From Paenibacillus tianjinensis (lineage in GTDB: Bacteria; Bacillota; Bacilli; Paenibacillales; Paenibacillaceae): a stretch of 64,000 bases of DNA. Positions within the stretch are counted from its first letter, which is position 1, and each line of letters starts with the position of its first letter. The notes beneath the pieces were generated by a model. The model ran no database searches. It was not told the DNA's origin and saw nothing but the letters and a program-made list of their open reading frames with translations. Positions 44,535 to 53,043 of this stretch are shown one piece after another. The stretch lies in NCBI RefSeq assembly GCF_017086365.1, contig NZ_CP070969.1:1798001-1862000 (forward strand), in the 5' to 3' direction. The translations under genes were made by a program, and so were the position numbers.

Positions 44535-45572
44535 ATGGGGACGATCTTCAGCAATACCAAATGGCTGCTGCTGCTCTATTTCCTGCTTAGCGGAGGCGTT
44601 GCTGCCGGGCTCGTATATGCCGGGACATGCCTTAACTACATCGAAGTTGTCGATTACCGGATGTGGTTGTACCTGAGTATCGGCATTGTGCTGTTCAACG
44701 TCGTGGTCGGCTACATGGCCGGGCAGCGGATTCAGCGCCGGATCGATCATCTCGATCTGAACATGCTACAGGTGGCAAAGGGCAATCTTTCCGTCCGGAT
44801 GCCGGAGAGTGATGACCAGTCTTTTGCCCGGGTGTACCACGAGTTCAATATCATGATGGATACGGTTGAGAACAAGATGCAGATTTTGCAGCGGCTGGGA
44901 GAGCAAGAGGTAATTGAGAAAGAAAAGGCAGCGGAGAGCGCGGTACTGGAAGAGCGGAGGCGGATGGCCCGTGATTTGCATGATACGGTGAGCCAGCAGC
45001 TGTTCGCGATTCATATGTCCGCGTCTTCGCTGCCTAAAGTGCTGGAACGGAATGAAGAGCATGGGATGACGGTAATGAACCAGCTCATAACGATGTCACA
45101 AATGGCGCAGAAACAGATGAGAGCTCTGATAGCCCAACTGCGCCCGGTAGAACTGGAAGGCCGCAATCTGTTTGAGGCACTGGAGAAGTGGTTTCCGGAC
45201 TACTGCCGGCAGAATGGGCTTAAGGGAGTTAAGGAGCTAGAGCTGCAAGGGGAGCTCTCAGAGGCGATTGAGCATCAGCTATTTCTGATTATCCAGGAGT
45301 CCATGGCGAATATCGTCAAGCATGCCGGAGCCCGGGTAGTCAGTCTGTCTCTGCGTGAAGCGCCAAGACAGGTGGTGCTCAGCATCAGCGATGACGGCCA
45401 GGGGTTTGAGCATGTGCAGCATAAGCAGGGCTCTTATGGTCTGACTACGATGCGCGAGCGTGCAGAAAAGCTGGGCGGACAAGTGGAAATTATCAGCCGC
45501 AAAGGAGCGGGAACGACGATCCGCGTACATATTCCTAAGTTTGTGCAAGGCAATCAGGAACAGGAGGAATAG
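44535..45572 (+). CDS. liaS: LiaS-like sensor histidine kinase
   Basis: 345-residue intramembrane-sensing kinase. Two N-terminal helices with a very short loop (WLLLLYFLLSGGVAAGLVYA and MWLYLSIGIVLFNVVVGYM) are followed by a HAMP-like linker. The HisKA_3 box is EERRRMARDLHDTVSQQLFA (phospho-His H149). The HATPase domain has NIVKHAGA, DDGQGF and YGLTTMRERAEKLGG. It detects cell-envelope damage together with LiaF and phosphorylates LiaR. It is packed 3 bp from both neighbours. Confidence 0.93.
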   Translation: MGTIFSNTKWLLLLYFLLSGGVAAGLVYAGTCLNYIEVVDYRMWLYLSIGIVLFNVVVGYMAGQRIQRRIDHLDLNMLQVAKGNLSVRMPESDDQSFARVYHEFNIMMDTVENKMQILQRLGEQEVIEKEKAAESAVLEERRRMARDLHDTVSQQLFAIHMSASSLPKVLERNEEHGMTVMNQLITMSQMAQKQMRALIAQLRPVELEGRNLFEALEKWFPDYCRQNGLKGVKELELQGELSEAIEHQLFLIIQESMANIVKHAGARVVSLSLREAPRQVVLSISDDGQGFEHVQHKQGSYGLTTMRERAEKLGGQVEIISRKGAGTTIRVHIPKFVQGNQEQEE

Positions 45573-45575
45573 AAC

Positions 45576-46232
45576 ATGAGTGTCATAAAAGTGTTGCTGG
45601 TGGATGATCATGACATGGTGCGGATGGGGCTCAAAACCTATCTGATGCTGGATCCAAAGTTCGAGGTTATTGGCGAAGCAGGGAATGGAGCGGAAGCGCT
45701 GAATATGCTGCGCGAATGGGGGCAGGAAGGCCTGCCGGATCTGGTGCTGATGGATCTGATGATGCCGGTTATGAACGGAGCTGAGACGACCCGGGCCGTA
45801 CTGGCTGAATTTCCGGGACTCAAAATCGTCATTCTTACCAGCTTCCTGGAAGATGATCTTGTAGTGGATGCGATTGAAGCAGGAGCGGTCAGCTATGTGC
45901 TCAAAACGGTTTCCGCCGAAGAGCTGATCTACGCGCTGCAAGGGGCTTACCGCGGTATGCCGGTAATGACCGGTGATGTCTCTCAGGCATTGACCCGCGG
46001 CATCCGCCAGCGTACTGTCCAGGGCGACTCCTCCGGTTTAACTGAACGGGAGAAAGAGGTTCTGCTCCTTATTGCCGAAGGCAAGACCAATAAGGACATC
46101 GGTGAGGAGCTGCATATCAGCATTAAAACGGTAAAGACGCATGTCAGCAACCTGCTGATGAAATGCGAGCTGGACGACCGTACACAGCTGGCTATATACG
46201 CCCACCGCAAAGGCTGGGCGCAGCAAGGATAA
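45576..46232 (+). CDS. liaR: LiaR-like NarL-family response regulator
   Basis: 218-residue regulator. The receiver has VLLVDDHDMVRMGLKTYL, the phosphoacceptor in DLVLMDLMMP (D60), T in ILTSF and K in YVLKTVSAEEL. The LuxR-type HTH is LTEREKEVLLLIAEGKTNKDI with TVKTHVSNLLMK. It acts with LiaS and LiaF. Its target operon (liaIH in B. subtilis) is not adjacent; the downstream htrA gene is a candidate, though no binding site was identified. RBS AGGAGG precedes the ATG. Confidence 0.94.
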   Translation: MSVIKVLLVDDHDMVRMGLKTYLMLDPKFEVIGEAGNGAEALNMLREWGQEGLPDLVLMDLMMPVMNGAETTRAVLAEFPGLKIVILTSFLEDDLVVDAIEAGAVSYVLKTVSAEELIYALQGAYRGMPVMTGDVSQALTRGIRQRTVQGDSSGLTEREKEVLLLIAEGKTNKDIGEELHISIKTVKTHVSNLLMKCELDDRTQLAIYAHRKGWAQQG

Positions 46233-46297
46233 TTATAAACATTCAAACTATAAATCTGTCCTAGTTATGTATAAATGTATGGTGTTGCCCTTATTCC

Positions 46298-46332
46298 GAC
46301 CCGGCGCGTTTTAAGCGTTCGGGCTTTTTTTC
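46298..46332 (+). terminator. intrinsic terminator of liaFSR
   Basis: CCCGGCGCGTTTTAAGCGTTCGGG stem followed by CTTTTTTT. Confidence 0.75.
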
Positions 46333-46495
46333 GCTATCATTCACGGATTTTTGCTAGCCTCGCCCTGAGACTCCCTAGTTTTTATCTCCGCTTAAATTGT
46401 TTTTAATGTGAACTTAAGGTTTAAAGTACAAAATAAGATCAAGAAGAAAACATTACTCCTTGTCAGACAGACAAGGCACGGGAGGAACGTAAACA

Positions 46496-48163
46496 ATGGA
46501 CGATAACAAAAACAACTTCAATCGTGATCATGAACCCACCACGGATCGGGAATGGGATAACTCCAATAGCAGCAGTAATGATACTAGCAACAGCAGCAAT
46601 AATAACCAGTCATCTGAGTCAAGCTCTTCCTACTATTATTCCTATGGACCTTTTAAATCCCTTAACAATGATGAAGTAAATCCGGAGAACGGACAGCACT
46701 ATAACCGGCTTGAGCCTGAGCGTGTTGAGGTTACGCCTCCGCAGCCGGTCAAACAGCTTCCTTACAGCACTTCGCTGCGCACTACCGGTAATGACGGAAA
46801 TGGCGGAAGAGGCGGTAACGGTCCGGAAGGAAGCAACGGCTGGCAATATAACCGTAAGCCCAAGAAACCGGTAAAAGCAGTGCTGATCTCGTTCCTGGCC
46901 GGGATGGTCGTATTGTCCGGATCGATGTTCATGGCAGACCGGGGCAACTGGTTCACAGGGGATCCGGTGACAACGGCAGCAGTAGCAAGCACAACGGCGA
47001 AAACAGCGGTTGGCAGTGCCAATGTTACACCTTCAACATCCACTACGAACCTGTTTACAGGAACAACGGATGTTTCAAGCGTAGTAGATGCGGTAGGGCC
47101 TGCTGTCGTTAAAATTGAAACCCTAGTAAATACCAATTCCAGCAGAAGCTACTCCAATCCGAATATGAGTGATCCGTTCTCGCAATTCTTTTTCGGTGAC
47201 CAGTTCGGAGGCAGCAACTCTTCCGGCAATGATGAGAATTCACAGTCGGAATCGGGTTCAAATTCGTCTACACAGCTTACTCCATATGGAATCGGAACAG
47301 GCTTCATCTATGATTCCTCCGGCTATATTTTAACAAACCAGCATGTAGTCGAAAATGCTGATGTCATCCAGGTTACTGTGGACGGCACTACAAAACCATA
47401 TGAAGCGAAATTGCTTGGCGCAAGCAAAGATTTGGACCTCGCAGTGCTGAAGATTGAGGGTGCGGATTTCCCTACAGTTGCACTTGGTGATTCCGACAGC
47501 ATCAAGGTTGGTTCCGAGGTTGTAGCCATCGGTAATCCGCAGGGCTTCGATCATACCGTTACAGCCGGTGTGCTCAGTGCGAAGGACCGCAGTATTGATA
47601 TTAATGAAGAAGACGGCAGCGGCACACGCAATTACAAAAATCTGCTGCAGACCGATGCTTCGATCAATCCGGGGAACTCCGGTGGTCCGCTGCTTAATCT
47701 GAATGGTCAGGTTATCGGGATGAATGTGGCAGTCAGCACGGATTCACAGGGTATCGGGTTTGCGATCGCAGTCAATACCATTAAAGAGGTTGTCGACAAA
47801 CTCGAAGCCAATCAGGAAATTCCAAAGGAACCTGTTCCGTTCATTGGCGCATCGTTGATGACCATTACCGATGAAGTGGCTAAACAAATGGGTACTGACA
47901 TTAAAGAGGGATCCGTAGTTGCCGAGATTGTCTTCAAGTCGCCGGCTTATACTGCAGACCTGCGTCCTTACGATATTATTACAGGTGTAAATGGTACCAA
48001 ATACGCTACCAGCCAGGATCTGATTACTTACATTCAGTCCCTGAAGGTCGGTGACAAAGTAACCCTGAATGTTGTACGTGATGGCAAAACACTGGAGCTT
48101 CCGGTTACAATCGGAAATAAAAATGATTTTGACACCACCAAAACGAATTCCCAAGGGAAATAA
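46496..48163 (+). CDS. membrane-anchored HtrA/DegP-type serine protease
   Basis: 555-residue protease. A long, Asn/Ser-rich cytoplasmic N-terminal part (1-120) precedes one membrane helix (VKAVLISFLAGMVVLSGSMFM). The trypsin-like domain has H283 (LTNQHVVENA), D314 (KDLDLAVLKI) and S395 (NPGNSGGPL). An Asn/Ser-rich loop (about 225-260) lies ahead of it. One PDZ domain (about 440-530; PFIGASL, DIITGVNG) closes it. It degrades misfolded exported proteins. It sits between liaFSR and another two-component pair, as HtrA genes sit near CssRS-like systems, so envelope stress control is likely. RBS GGGAGG. Confidence 0.93.
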   Translation: MDDNKNNFNRDHEPTTDREWDNSNSSSNDTSNSSNNNQSSESSSSYYYSYGPFKSLNNDEVNPENGQHYNRLEPERVEVTPPQPVKQLPYSTSLRTTGNDGNGGRGGNGPEGSNGWQYNRKPKKPVKAVLISFLAGMVVLSGSMFMADRGNWFTGDPVTTAAVASTTAKTAVGSANVTPSTSTTNLFTGTTDVSSVVDAVGPAVVKIETLVNTNSSRSYSNPNMSDPFSQFFFGDQFGGSNSSGNDENSQSESGSNSSTQLTPYGIGTGFIYDSSGYILTNQHVVENADVIQVTVDGTTKPYEAKLLGASKDLDLAVLKIEGADFPTVALGDSDSIKVGSEVVAIGNPQGFDHTVTAGVLSAKDRSIDINEEDGSGTRNYKNLLQTDASINPGNSGGPLLNLNGQVIGMNVAVSTDSQGIGFAIAVNTIKEVVDKLEANQEIPKEPVPFIGASLMTITDEVAKQMGTDIKEGSVVAEIVFKSPAYTADLRPYDIITGVNGTKYATSQDLITYIQSLKVGDKVTLNVVRDGKTLELPVTIGNKNDFDTTKTNSQGK

Positions 48164-48182
48164 ACACACCGGACGGTAAAGG

Positions 48183-48212
48183 ACAAACGGAAGGGGAGAC
48201 CCTTCCGTTTGT
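48183..48212. terminator. hairpin after htrA
   Basis: ACAAACGGAAGGG and CCCTTCCGTTTGT form a perfect 13-bp stem with a 4-nt loop. No T run follows, so it may act as an mRNA 3' stabiliser or a weak terminator. Confidence 0.6.
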
Positions 48213-48285
48213 GCTGCTACTAGACGTGAAACCTTACATTCATGCTACAATAGATTGAAATGATTTGGACAATGGGGGCTGCTTG

Positions 48286-48975
48286 ATGCGACCGAATATT
48301 TTAATTATTGATGACGATGAGAAGATAATATCCATGCTGCGGCGTGGCCTGGCTTTTGAAGGCTATGACGTGAAAACGGCCTCTAACGGCGCTGACGGAT
48401 TACGTGCCGTCTTGACCAGCGATCCTGATGTGGTTGTTCTTGATGTCATGATGCCGCAGGTGGACGGATTTGAAGTGTGCCGGCGTCTGCGCGAGGGCGG
48501 AAGCAATGTGCCAGTGCTGATGCTGACGGCCAAGGACGAAATTGAACATCGTGTAAAGGGACTTGACCTGGGAGCGGACGATTATCTGGTGAAGCCATTC
48601 GCCCTGGAAGAACTGCTGGCCCGTGTACGTGCGCTGCTGCGCCGGAAGAGTGAGCAAGGGGGGAATCCGGATCAGTCGGTTTCCTATGAGGATATCACAC
48701 TGGATGTGGATTCCCGTGAGGTCACCCGTGCCGGTAAACGGCTGGAGCTTACGGCGAAGGAATTTGAGCTGCTGCATCTGTTTATGCAGAATCCGAAGCG
48801 TGTATTATCCCGTGATCTGATCATGGACAAAATATGGGGTTATGACTACAGCGGAGAATCCAATGTGCTTGAGGTATACATCGCCATGCTGCGGCAGAAG
48901 ACGGAGGAGCATGGCGGTAAACGGTTGATTCAGACGATCCGGGGAGCCGGTTACATTCTAAGAGGTGACAATTAA
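48286..48975 (+). CDS. OmpR-family response regulator
   Basis: 229-residue regulator. Receiver: ILIIDDDEKIISMLRRGL, phosphoacceptor in DVVVLDVMMP, LMLTAKD, DYLVKPF. The C-terminal winged helix has LTAKEFELLHLFMQNPKRVL and YIAMLRQKTEEHG with RTIRGAGYIL-type ending (QTIRGAGYIL). A TTG at 48265 opens the frame, but the ATG at 48286, 7 nt after GGGGG, is the start. The cognate kinase follows after 1 bp. Position behind htrA suggests a CssR-like stress role; this is inference. Confidence 0.93.
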   Translation: MRPNILIIDDDEKIISMLRRGLAFEGYDVKTASNGADGLRAVLTSDPDVVVLDVMMPQVDGFEVCRRLREGGSNVPVLMLTAKDEIEHRVKGLDLGADDYLVKPFALEELLARVRALLRRKSEQGGNPDQSVSYEDITLDVDSREVTRAGKRLELTAKEFELLHLFMQNPKRVLSRDLIMDKIWGYDYSGESNVLEVYIAMLRQKTEEHGGKRLIQTIRGAGYILRGDN

Positions 48976-48976
48976 C

Positions 48977-50428
48977 ATGTCTATTAAATTGCGGCTGACA
49001 GCTTGGTATTCAGGGATTTTGGCCGTTATGCTGCTGGCCTTATCAGCCGCAATTTACGGTTTTGTCTATATTAATACGTATGGCGATTTAAAGGAACGGC
49101 TGATGAAGCAGGCGCAGCAAGTAGATCTTAAGGTAGGCATAGACTATAACGACGGTACTTTGAAACAAATTCTCGGCGGTCCCGCCGGACAAAGCCTATT
49201 TGCCCAAATGTACATTTATGATCTGGAAAAACTGATTCCCAGCCAGAATATGGCGGAGATCAATCTGGAGTTCAAGGTCCCTGCAAAGGATGCTGTCTCC
49301 AAACAGCAAGGGTTCTTACAGGCAACTTACGGCGGCAATCCGTTTCTGATCTACCAGAAGGCTATTGAAGTAGTCAGTACGAACGAAACCCACTCGGCTG
49401 TGCTTCAGGTGGCCGTCTATACCGGGGAGCAGGTGACACTGCTGGCGAGGCTAAAGAACATTCTGCTGGTCGGTTCCTTTGCGACACTGATAGCAGCGTT
49501 TACATTTGGCCTGTTCCTGGCCCGGAAGTCGATGAGCCCGATCGGCAAGGTTATTGAGGCGGCTAACGGTATACAGACCGGCACAGATCTGAGCTCCCGG
49601 ATTGTCTATGACGGACCACCGGATGAAATTGGACGTCTGATTGAGACAGTCAACAGCATGCTTGGGCGGATGGAAGGGTTCTATAAAGAGCTGGAAGATT
49701 CATATGCTACTCAGCGCCGGTTTGTGTCCGATGCTTCACATGAGCTGCGCACCCCGCTTACAACGATTCGAGGCAATATTGACCTGCTGCAAAAGATTTG
49801 GGAGATGGAGCCGGAACAGAGCAGAATGAGCGAAGCGGAAATCCGCCAGCTGTCCATCGAATCCGTGAAGGATATCGCCGATGAATCGAAACGTATGAGC
49901 CGTCTCGTGGCCGATATGCTCTCCCTGGCGCGTGCCGATACCGGCCGCACGTTTGACAAGGAGCCAGTGGCGCTGGAGCCGCTAATGACTGAAGTAGCCC
50001 GAAGGGCTTCGTTCCTGCCGCGCCAGTCCGAATGGTCGACTGGCGACCTGAGTCATATGAACGGCAAATATATTGTGGGAAATAAGGATTATCTGCAGCA
50101 GATGCTGTTCATTTTCATCGATAATGCCTTTAAATATACGCCCTCCGGTGAAGTTACAATGGATGCAGTATTCTATCAGAACCAGGTAGGGATCCGAATT
50201 AAGGATACCGGAATCGGGATGGACAAGGATGAGGTGCCTCATATCTTTGACCGCTTCTACCGGGCGGATGAATCACGGGGCATTACGGAAGGAATCGGCC
50301 TCGGGCTCTCGATTGCCAAATGGATTATCGATGAACATGGCGGCTCTGTAGAAGTGGTAACCCGTCAAGGAGAGGGTACCACCTTCATCATCTGGTTGCC
50401 GCTTCTCTTTGCTCCGCCGCTGGAATAG
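48977..50428 (+). CDS. HAMP-containing sensor histidine kinase
   Basis: 483-residue kinase. The first helix is YSGILAVMLLALSAAIYGFV, followed by an external domain (about 32-150). The second helix (LLVGSFATLIAAFTFGLFLA) and HAMP come next. HisKA has FVSDASHELRTPLTTIRGNI and the ATPase domain has FIDNAFKYTPSGEV, DTGIGM and GLGLSIAKWIIDEHGG. The ATG at 48977 follows AGAGGTGA, 1 nt after the regulator stop; the GTG at 48965 overlaps that SD. The external domain holds no recognised ligand motif, so the signal is unknown. Confidence 0.92.
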   Translation: MSIKLRLTAWYSGILAVMLLALSAAIYGFVYINTYGDLKERLMKQAQQVDLKVGIDYNDGTLKQILGGPAGQSLFAQMYIYDLEKLIPSQNMAEINLEFKVPAKDAVSKQQGFLQATYGGNPFLIYQKAIEVVSTNETHSAVLQVAVYTGEQVTLLARLKNILLVGSFATLIAAFTFGLFLARKSMSPIGKVIEAANGIQTGTDLSSRIVYDGPPDEIGRLIETVNSMLGRMEGFYKELEDSYATQRRFVSDASHELRTPLTTIRGNIDLLQKIWEMEPEQSRMSEAEIRQLSIESVKDIADESKRMSRLVADMLSLARADTGRTFDKEPVALEPLMTEVARRASFLPRQSEWSTGDLSHMNGKYIVGNKDYLQQMLFIFIDNAFKYTPSGEVTMDAVFYQNQVGIRIKDTGIGMDKDEVPHIFDRFYRADESRGITEGIGLGLSIAKWIIDEHGGSVEVVTRQGEGTTFIIWLPLLFAPPLE

Positions 50429-50488
50429 GGTATAATAGATCAGGTCCTATTACAGCTGTCATTAACTGCAGAAAGCCGGTGAAAATAC

Positions 50489-51445
50489 ATGGAAGTCCTC
50501 AAAATTTCTCCCCGGGGCTATTGCTACGGTGTCGTCGATGCCATGGTTATGGCACGGCAGGCCGCACAAAATCTTGATCTGCCCCGGCCGATTTATATAC
50601 TTGGCATGATTGTGCATAACACTCATGTTACGAATTCCTTTGAAGACGACGGAATCATCACATTGGACGGGCATAACCGTCTGGATATTCTCGATAAAGT
50701 GGATAGCGGCACCGTCATCTTTACCGCACACGGCGTATCGCCGGAAGTCCGCAAGATGGCCCGCGCCAAGGGGCTTACTACCGTTGACGCTACTTGTCCG
50801 GATGTGACGAAGACTCATGACCTTATCCAGGAGAAAGTAGCTGAAGGCTACGAGATTATTTATATCGGTAAAAAAGGCCATCCGGAGCCCGAAGGCGCCG
50901 TTGGCATTGCTCCAGAGCATGTTCACCTGATCGAAAAGGAAGAAGAGATTGCCGGATTGTCTATTCCTTCTTCGCGGATCGTTATCACGAACCAGACCAC
51001 GATGAGCCAGTGGGATATTAAGCATATTATGAAAAAACTGCTGGAGACCTTCCCCGGCGCCGAGGTCCATAATGAGATCTGCATGGCTACACAGGTGCGG
51101 CAGGAAGCGGTAGCAGAGCAAGCCGGCCAATGTGATCTGGTGATTGTTGTCGGCGATCCTCGCAGCAACAACTCTAACCGTCTGGCTCAGGTGTCTGAGG
51201 AAATTGCCGGTGTGCCCGCTCACCGGATCTCTGATGTATCCGAGCTGAATACAGCATGGCTGCAGGGAATTTCCAAGGTGGGGGTAACCTCCGGTGCCTC
51301 GACGCCCACCCCGATCACGAAGGAAGTCATCAGCTACCTGGAGCAATACGATCCGGCGCTGCCTGAGACTTGGGAGATTAAGCGTACAGTGAATATGGCG
51401 AAGCTTCTGCCTCCTGTGAAGAGCAAGACGACAAGTGCAACCTAA
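50489..51445 (+). CDS. ispH: 4-hydroxy-3-methylbut-2-enyl diphosphate reductase
   Basis: 318-residue IspH of the MEP isoprenoid pathway. The [4Fe-4S] ligands are C12 (PRGYCYGV), C103 ([10 protein letters not shown]) and the Cys in [38 protein letters not shown] and the active-site TSGASTP are conserved. It makes IPP and DMAPP. TATAAT at 50431 just before it is a plausible -10, so it is probably transcribed alone. Residue pattern agrees with the Bacillus-type enzyme (YqfP). Confidence 0.95.
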   Translation: MEVLKISPRGYCYGVVDAMVMARQAAQNLDLPRPIYILGMIVHNTHVTNSFEDDGIITLDGHNRLDILDKVDSGTVIFTAHGVSPEVRKMARAKGLTTVDATCPDVTKTHDLIQEKVAEGYEIIYIGKKGHPEPEGAVGIAPEHVHLIEKEEEIAGLSIPSSRIVITNQTTMSQWDIKHIMKKLLETFPGAEVHNEICMATQVRQEAVAEQAGQCDLVIVVGDPRSNNSNRLAQVSEEIAGVPAHRISDVSELNTAWLQGISKVGVTSGASTPTPITKEVISYLEQYDPALPETWEIKRTVNMAKLLPPVKSKTTSAT

Positions 51446-51481
51446 TGATTTAGAGCTATGAACTTATTATTAATATATAAG

Positions 51482-51519
51482 CTGCACCTGGTTCCTGTTT
51501 GGGGCCGGGTGCATTTTCT
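51482..51519 (+). terminator. intrinsic terminator
   Basis: TGCACCTGG...CCGGGTGCA stem followed by TTTTCTT, after ispH. Confidence 0.75.
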
Positions 51520-51581
51520 TATGTTAAATCCTTTTGGGTGGAAATTGTTGGAAGACTAGGCTTGTTTTACGGGAAAAAAAG

Positions 51582-51610
51582 TTGACGTAAGATGCAATAT
51601 GCGGTAAAAT
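51582..51610 (+). promoter_or_regulatory. sigma-A promoter of the DAHP synthase gene
   Basis: TTGACG, 17-nt spacer, TAAAAT. About 100 nt of leader follow before the ATG, with no recognised riboswitch or T-box. Confidence 0.75.
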
Positions 51611-51711
51611 CACTTTAGCGCTTAAAAGCACACACGCGTCGTAGCGAAATAGTGTTTTACCATTAGCAGGACAATAGTTGAGAATAAAAGGCCTAAAAGG
51701 GGAGCTATAAT

Positions 51712-52758
51712 ATGATCGTTATTACATCCAATCAAACACCGCAGGAACAGGTAAATGATATTATTGCAGTTATTGAAAAAGAAGGTCTGCAGGTTCATCT
51801 TTCACGGGGAGCGGATCATACGGTAATCGGTTTGGTTGGCGGAGTGACGCCGAAGCTTGCTGAGCATCTGCGGCAGATGAAGGGCGTAGAGAATGTCGTG
51901 AAAATCACCAAATCCTACAAGCTGGCCAGCCGTGACTTCCATCCCGAGGATACTATTATTGATATCCGCGGTGTTAAAATCGGCGGAGAGAACCTCGTCA
52001 TTATGGGAGGCCCTTGCGCCGTTGAGTCCCCTGAACAGATCGATGAAATTGCCCGGCTGGTCAAGGCTTCGGGCGGCCAGGTGCTGCGCGGCGGTGCATT
52101 CAAGCCGCGGACGGGTCCTTACAGCTTCCAGGGTGTAGGTGTGGAAGGCCTGACTATGATGGCGGAGGCCGGCAGAAAACATGGCCTGCTTACCATCACT
52201 GAGGTAATGACTCCCGAGTATGTTGATATTTGTGCGGAGCACGCGGATATTCTGCAGGTAGGCACGCGCAATATGCAGAATTTCGATCTGTTGCGCAAGC
52301 TGGGCACCTGCGGCCGCCCGGTGTTGCTCAAACGCGGTTTCAGTGCAACCTATGATGAACTGCTGAATGCGGCGGAGTACATTCTGGCCGGAGGTAACCG
52401 GGATGTTATGCTGTGCGAGCGCGGCATCCGGACCTTTGAAACTTATACACGCAATACGCTAGATCTGTCTGCTATTCCGGTGCTCCAGAACCTGAGCCAT
52501 CTGCCGGTTATTTCCGATCCGAGCCACGGCACAGGCCGCCGCGAATTAGTAGAGCCTATGGCCAAAGCCTCAGTTGCTGCCGGTGCCAATGGCCTGATTA
52601 TCGAAATGCATACCGATCCGGACAATTCCATGACTGGTGACGGAGTCCAATCCCTATTCCCTGAACAGTTCGATAAGCTGCTCAGAGATCTGGAGAAGCT
52701 TGCACCAATCGTGGGACGCAGGTTCTCAGATTCGCTTGAAGCGGCTCCTATCGCTTAA
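51712..52758 (+). CDS. aroF: 3-deoxy-7-phosphoheptulonate synthase (type I beta)
   Basis: 348-residue DAHP synthase. An N-terminal ~70-residue ferredoxin-like (ACT-like) regulatory domain (VITSNQTPQEQVNDII) precedes the barrel: GGPCAVESPEQID, LRGGAFKPRTGPYSFQGVG, QVGTRNMQNFDLLRKLG, VLLKRGFSATYDELL, VISDPSHGTGRRELVEP. It condenses PEP with erythrose 4-phosphate, the first shikimate step. The N-terminal domain in this subtype binds Tyr or Phe for feedback. No chorismate mutase domain is fused, unlike B. subtilis AroA. Confidence 0.94.
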   Translation: MIVITSNQTPQEQVNDIIAVIEKEGLQVHLSRGADHTVIGLVGGVTPKLAEHLRQMKGVENVVKITKSYKLASRDFHPEDTIIDIRGVKIGGENLVIMGGPCAVESPEQIDEIARLVKASGGQVLRGGAFKPRTGPYSFQGVGVEGLTMMAEAGRKHGLLTITEVMTPEYVDICAEHADILQVGTRNMQNFDLLRKLGTCGRPVLLKRGFSATYDELLNAAEYILAGGNRDVMLCERGIRTFETYTRNTLDLSAIPVLQNLSHLPVISDPSHGTGRRELVEPMAKASVAAGANGLIIEMHTDPDNSMTGDGVQSLFPEQFDKLLRDLEKLAPIVGRRFSDSLEAAPIA

Positions 52759-52889
52759 ATCAACCAGAAGAAATCGGTCTGGCTTACGGTCCTCTTTTGC
52801 CGCTCACGGGCGGAGGAAGAGGGCCTGTTTCAGTTACAGCAGAAACCATATGTCACTATTTAGGACAGGCTAAGCGTTTTTCACGAAAG

Positions 52890-52928
52890 CGTCAGAATAT
52901 CTTACATTGTCGTCAGAAATACCTGACA
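52890..52928 (+). promoter_or_regulatory. probable GlnR/TnrA sites upstream of glnA
   Basis: CGTCAGAATATCTTACA fits TGTNA-N7-TNACA except for its first base. A second copy, CGTCAGAAATACCTGACA, has an 8-nt spacer. Both lie just ahead of the glnA promoter. Confidence 0.55.
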
Positions 52929-52934
52929 TAAGCA

Positions 52935-52963
52935 TTGACGATGTTAGGTTTGAGTTTTATAAT
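52935..52963 (+). promoter_or_regulatory. sigma-A promoter of glnA
   Basis: TTGACG, 17-nt spacer, perfect TATAAT. The leader is about 75 nt. Confidence 0.85.
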
Positions 52964-53043
52964 GACGACAGTAAAAAAATTAAAACAAGAACATTTGATA
53001 CTGTGAGCGGCCTAATGTTCGGAACTTGGGGAGGAATTAATTC

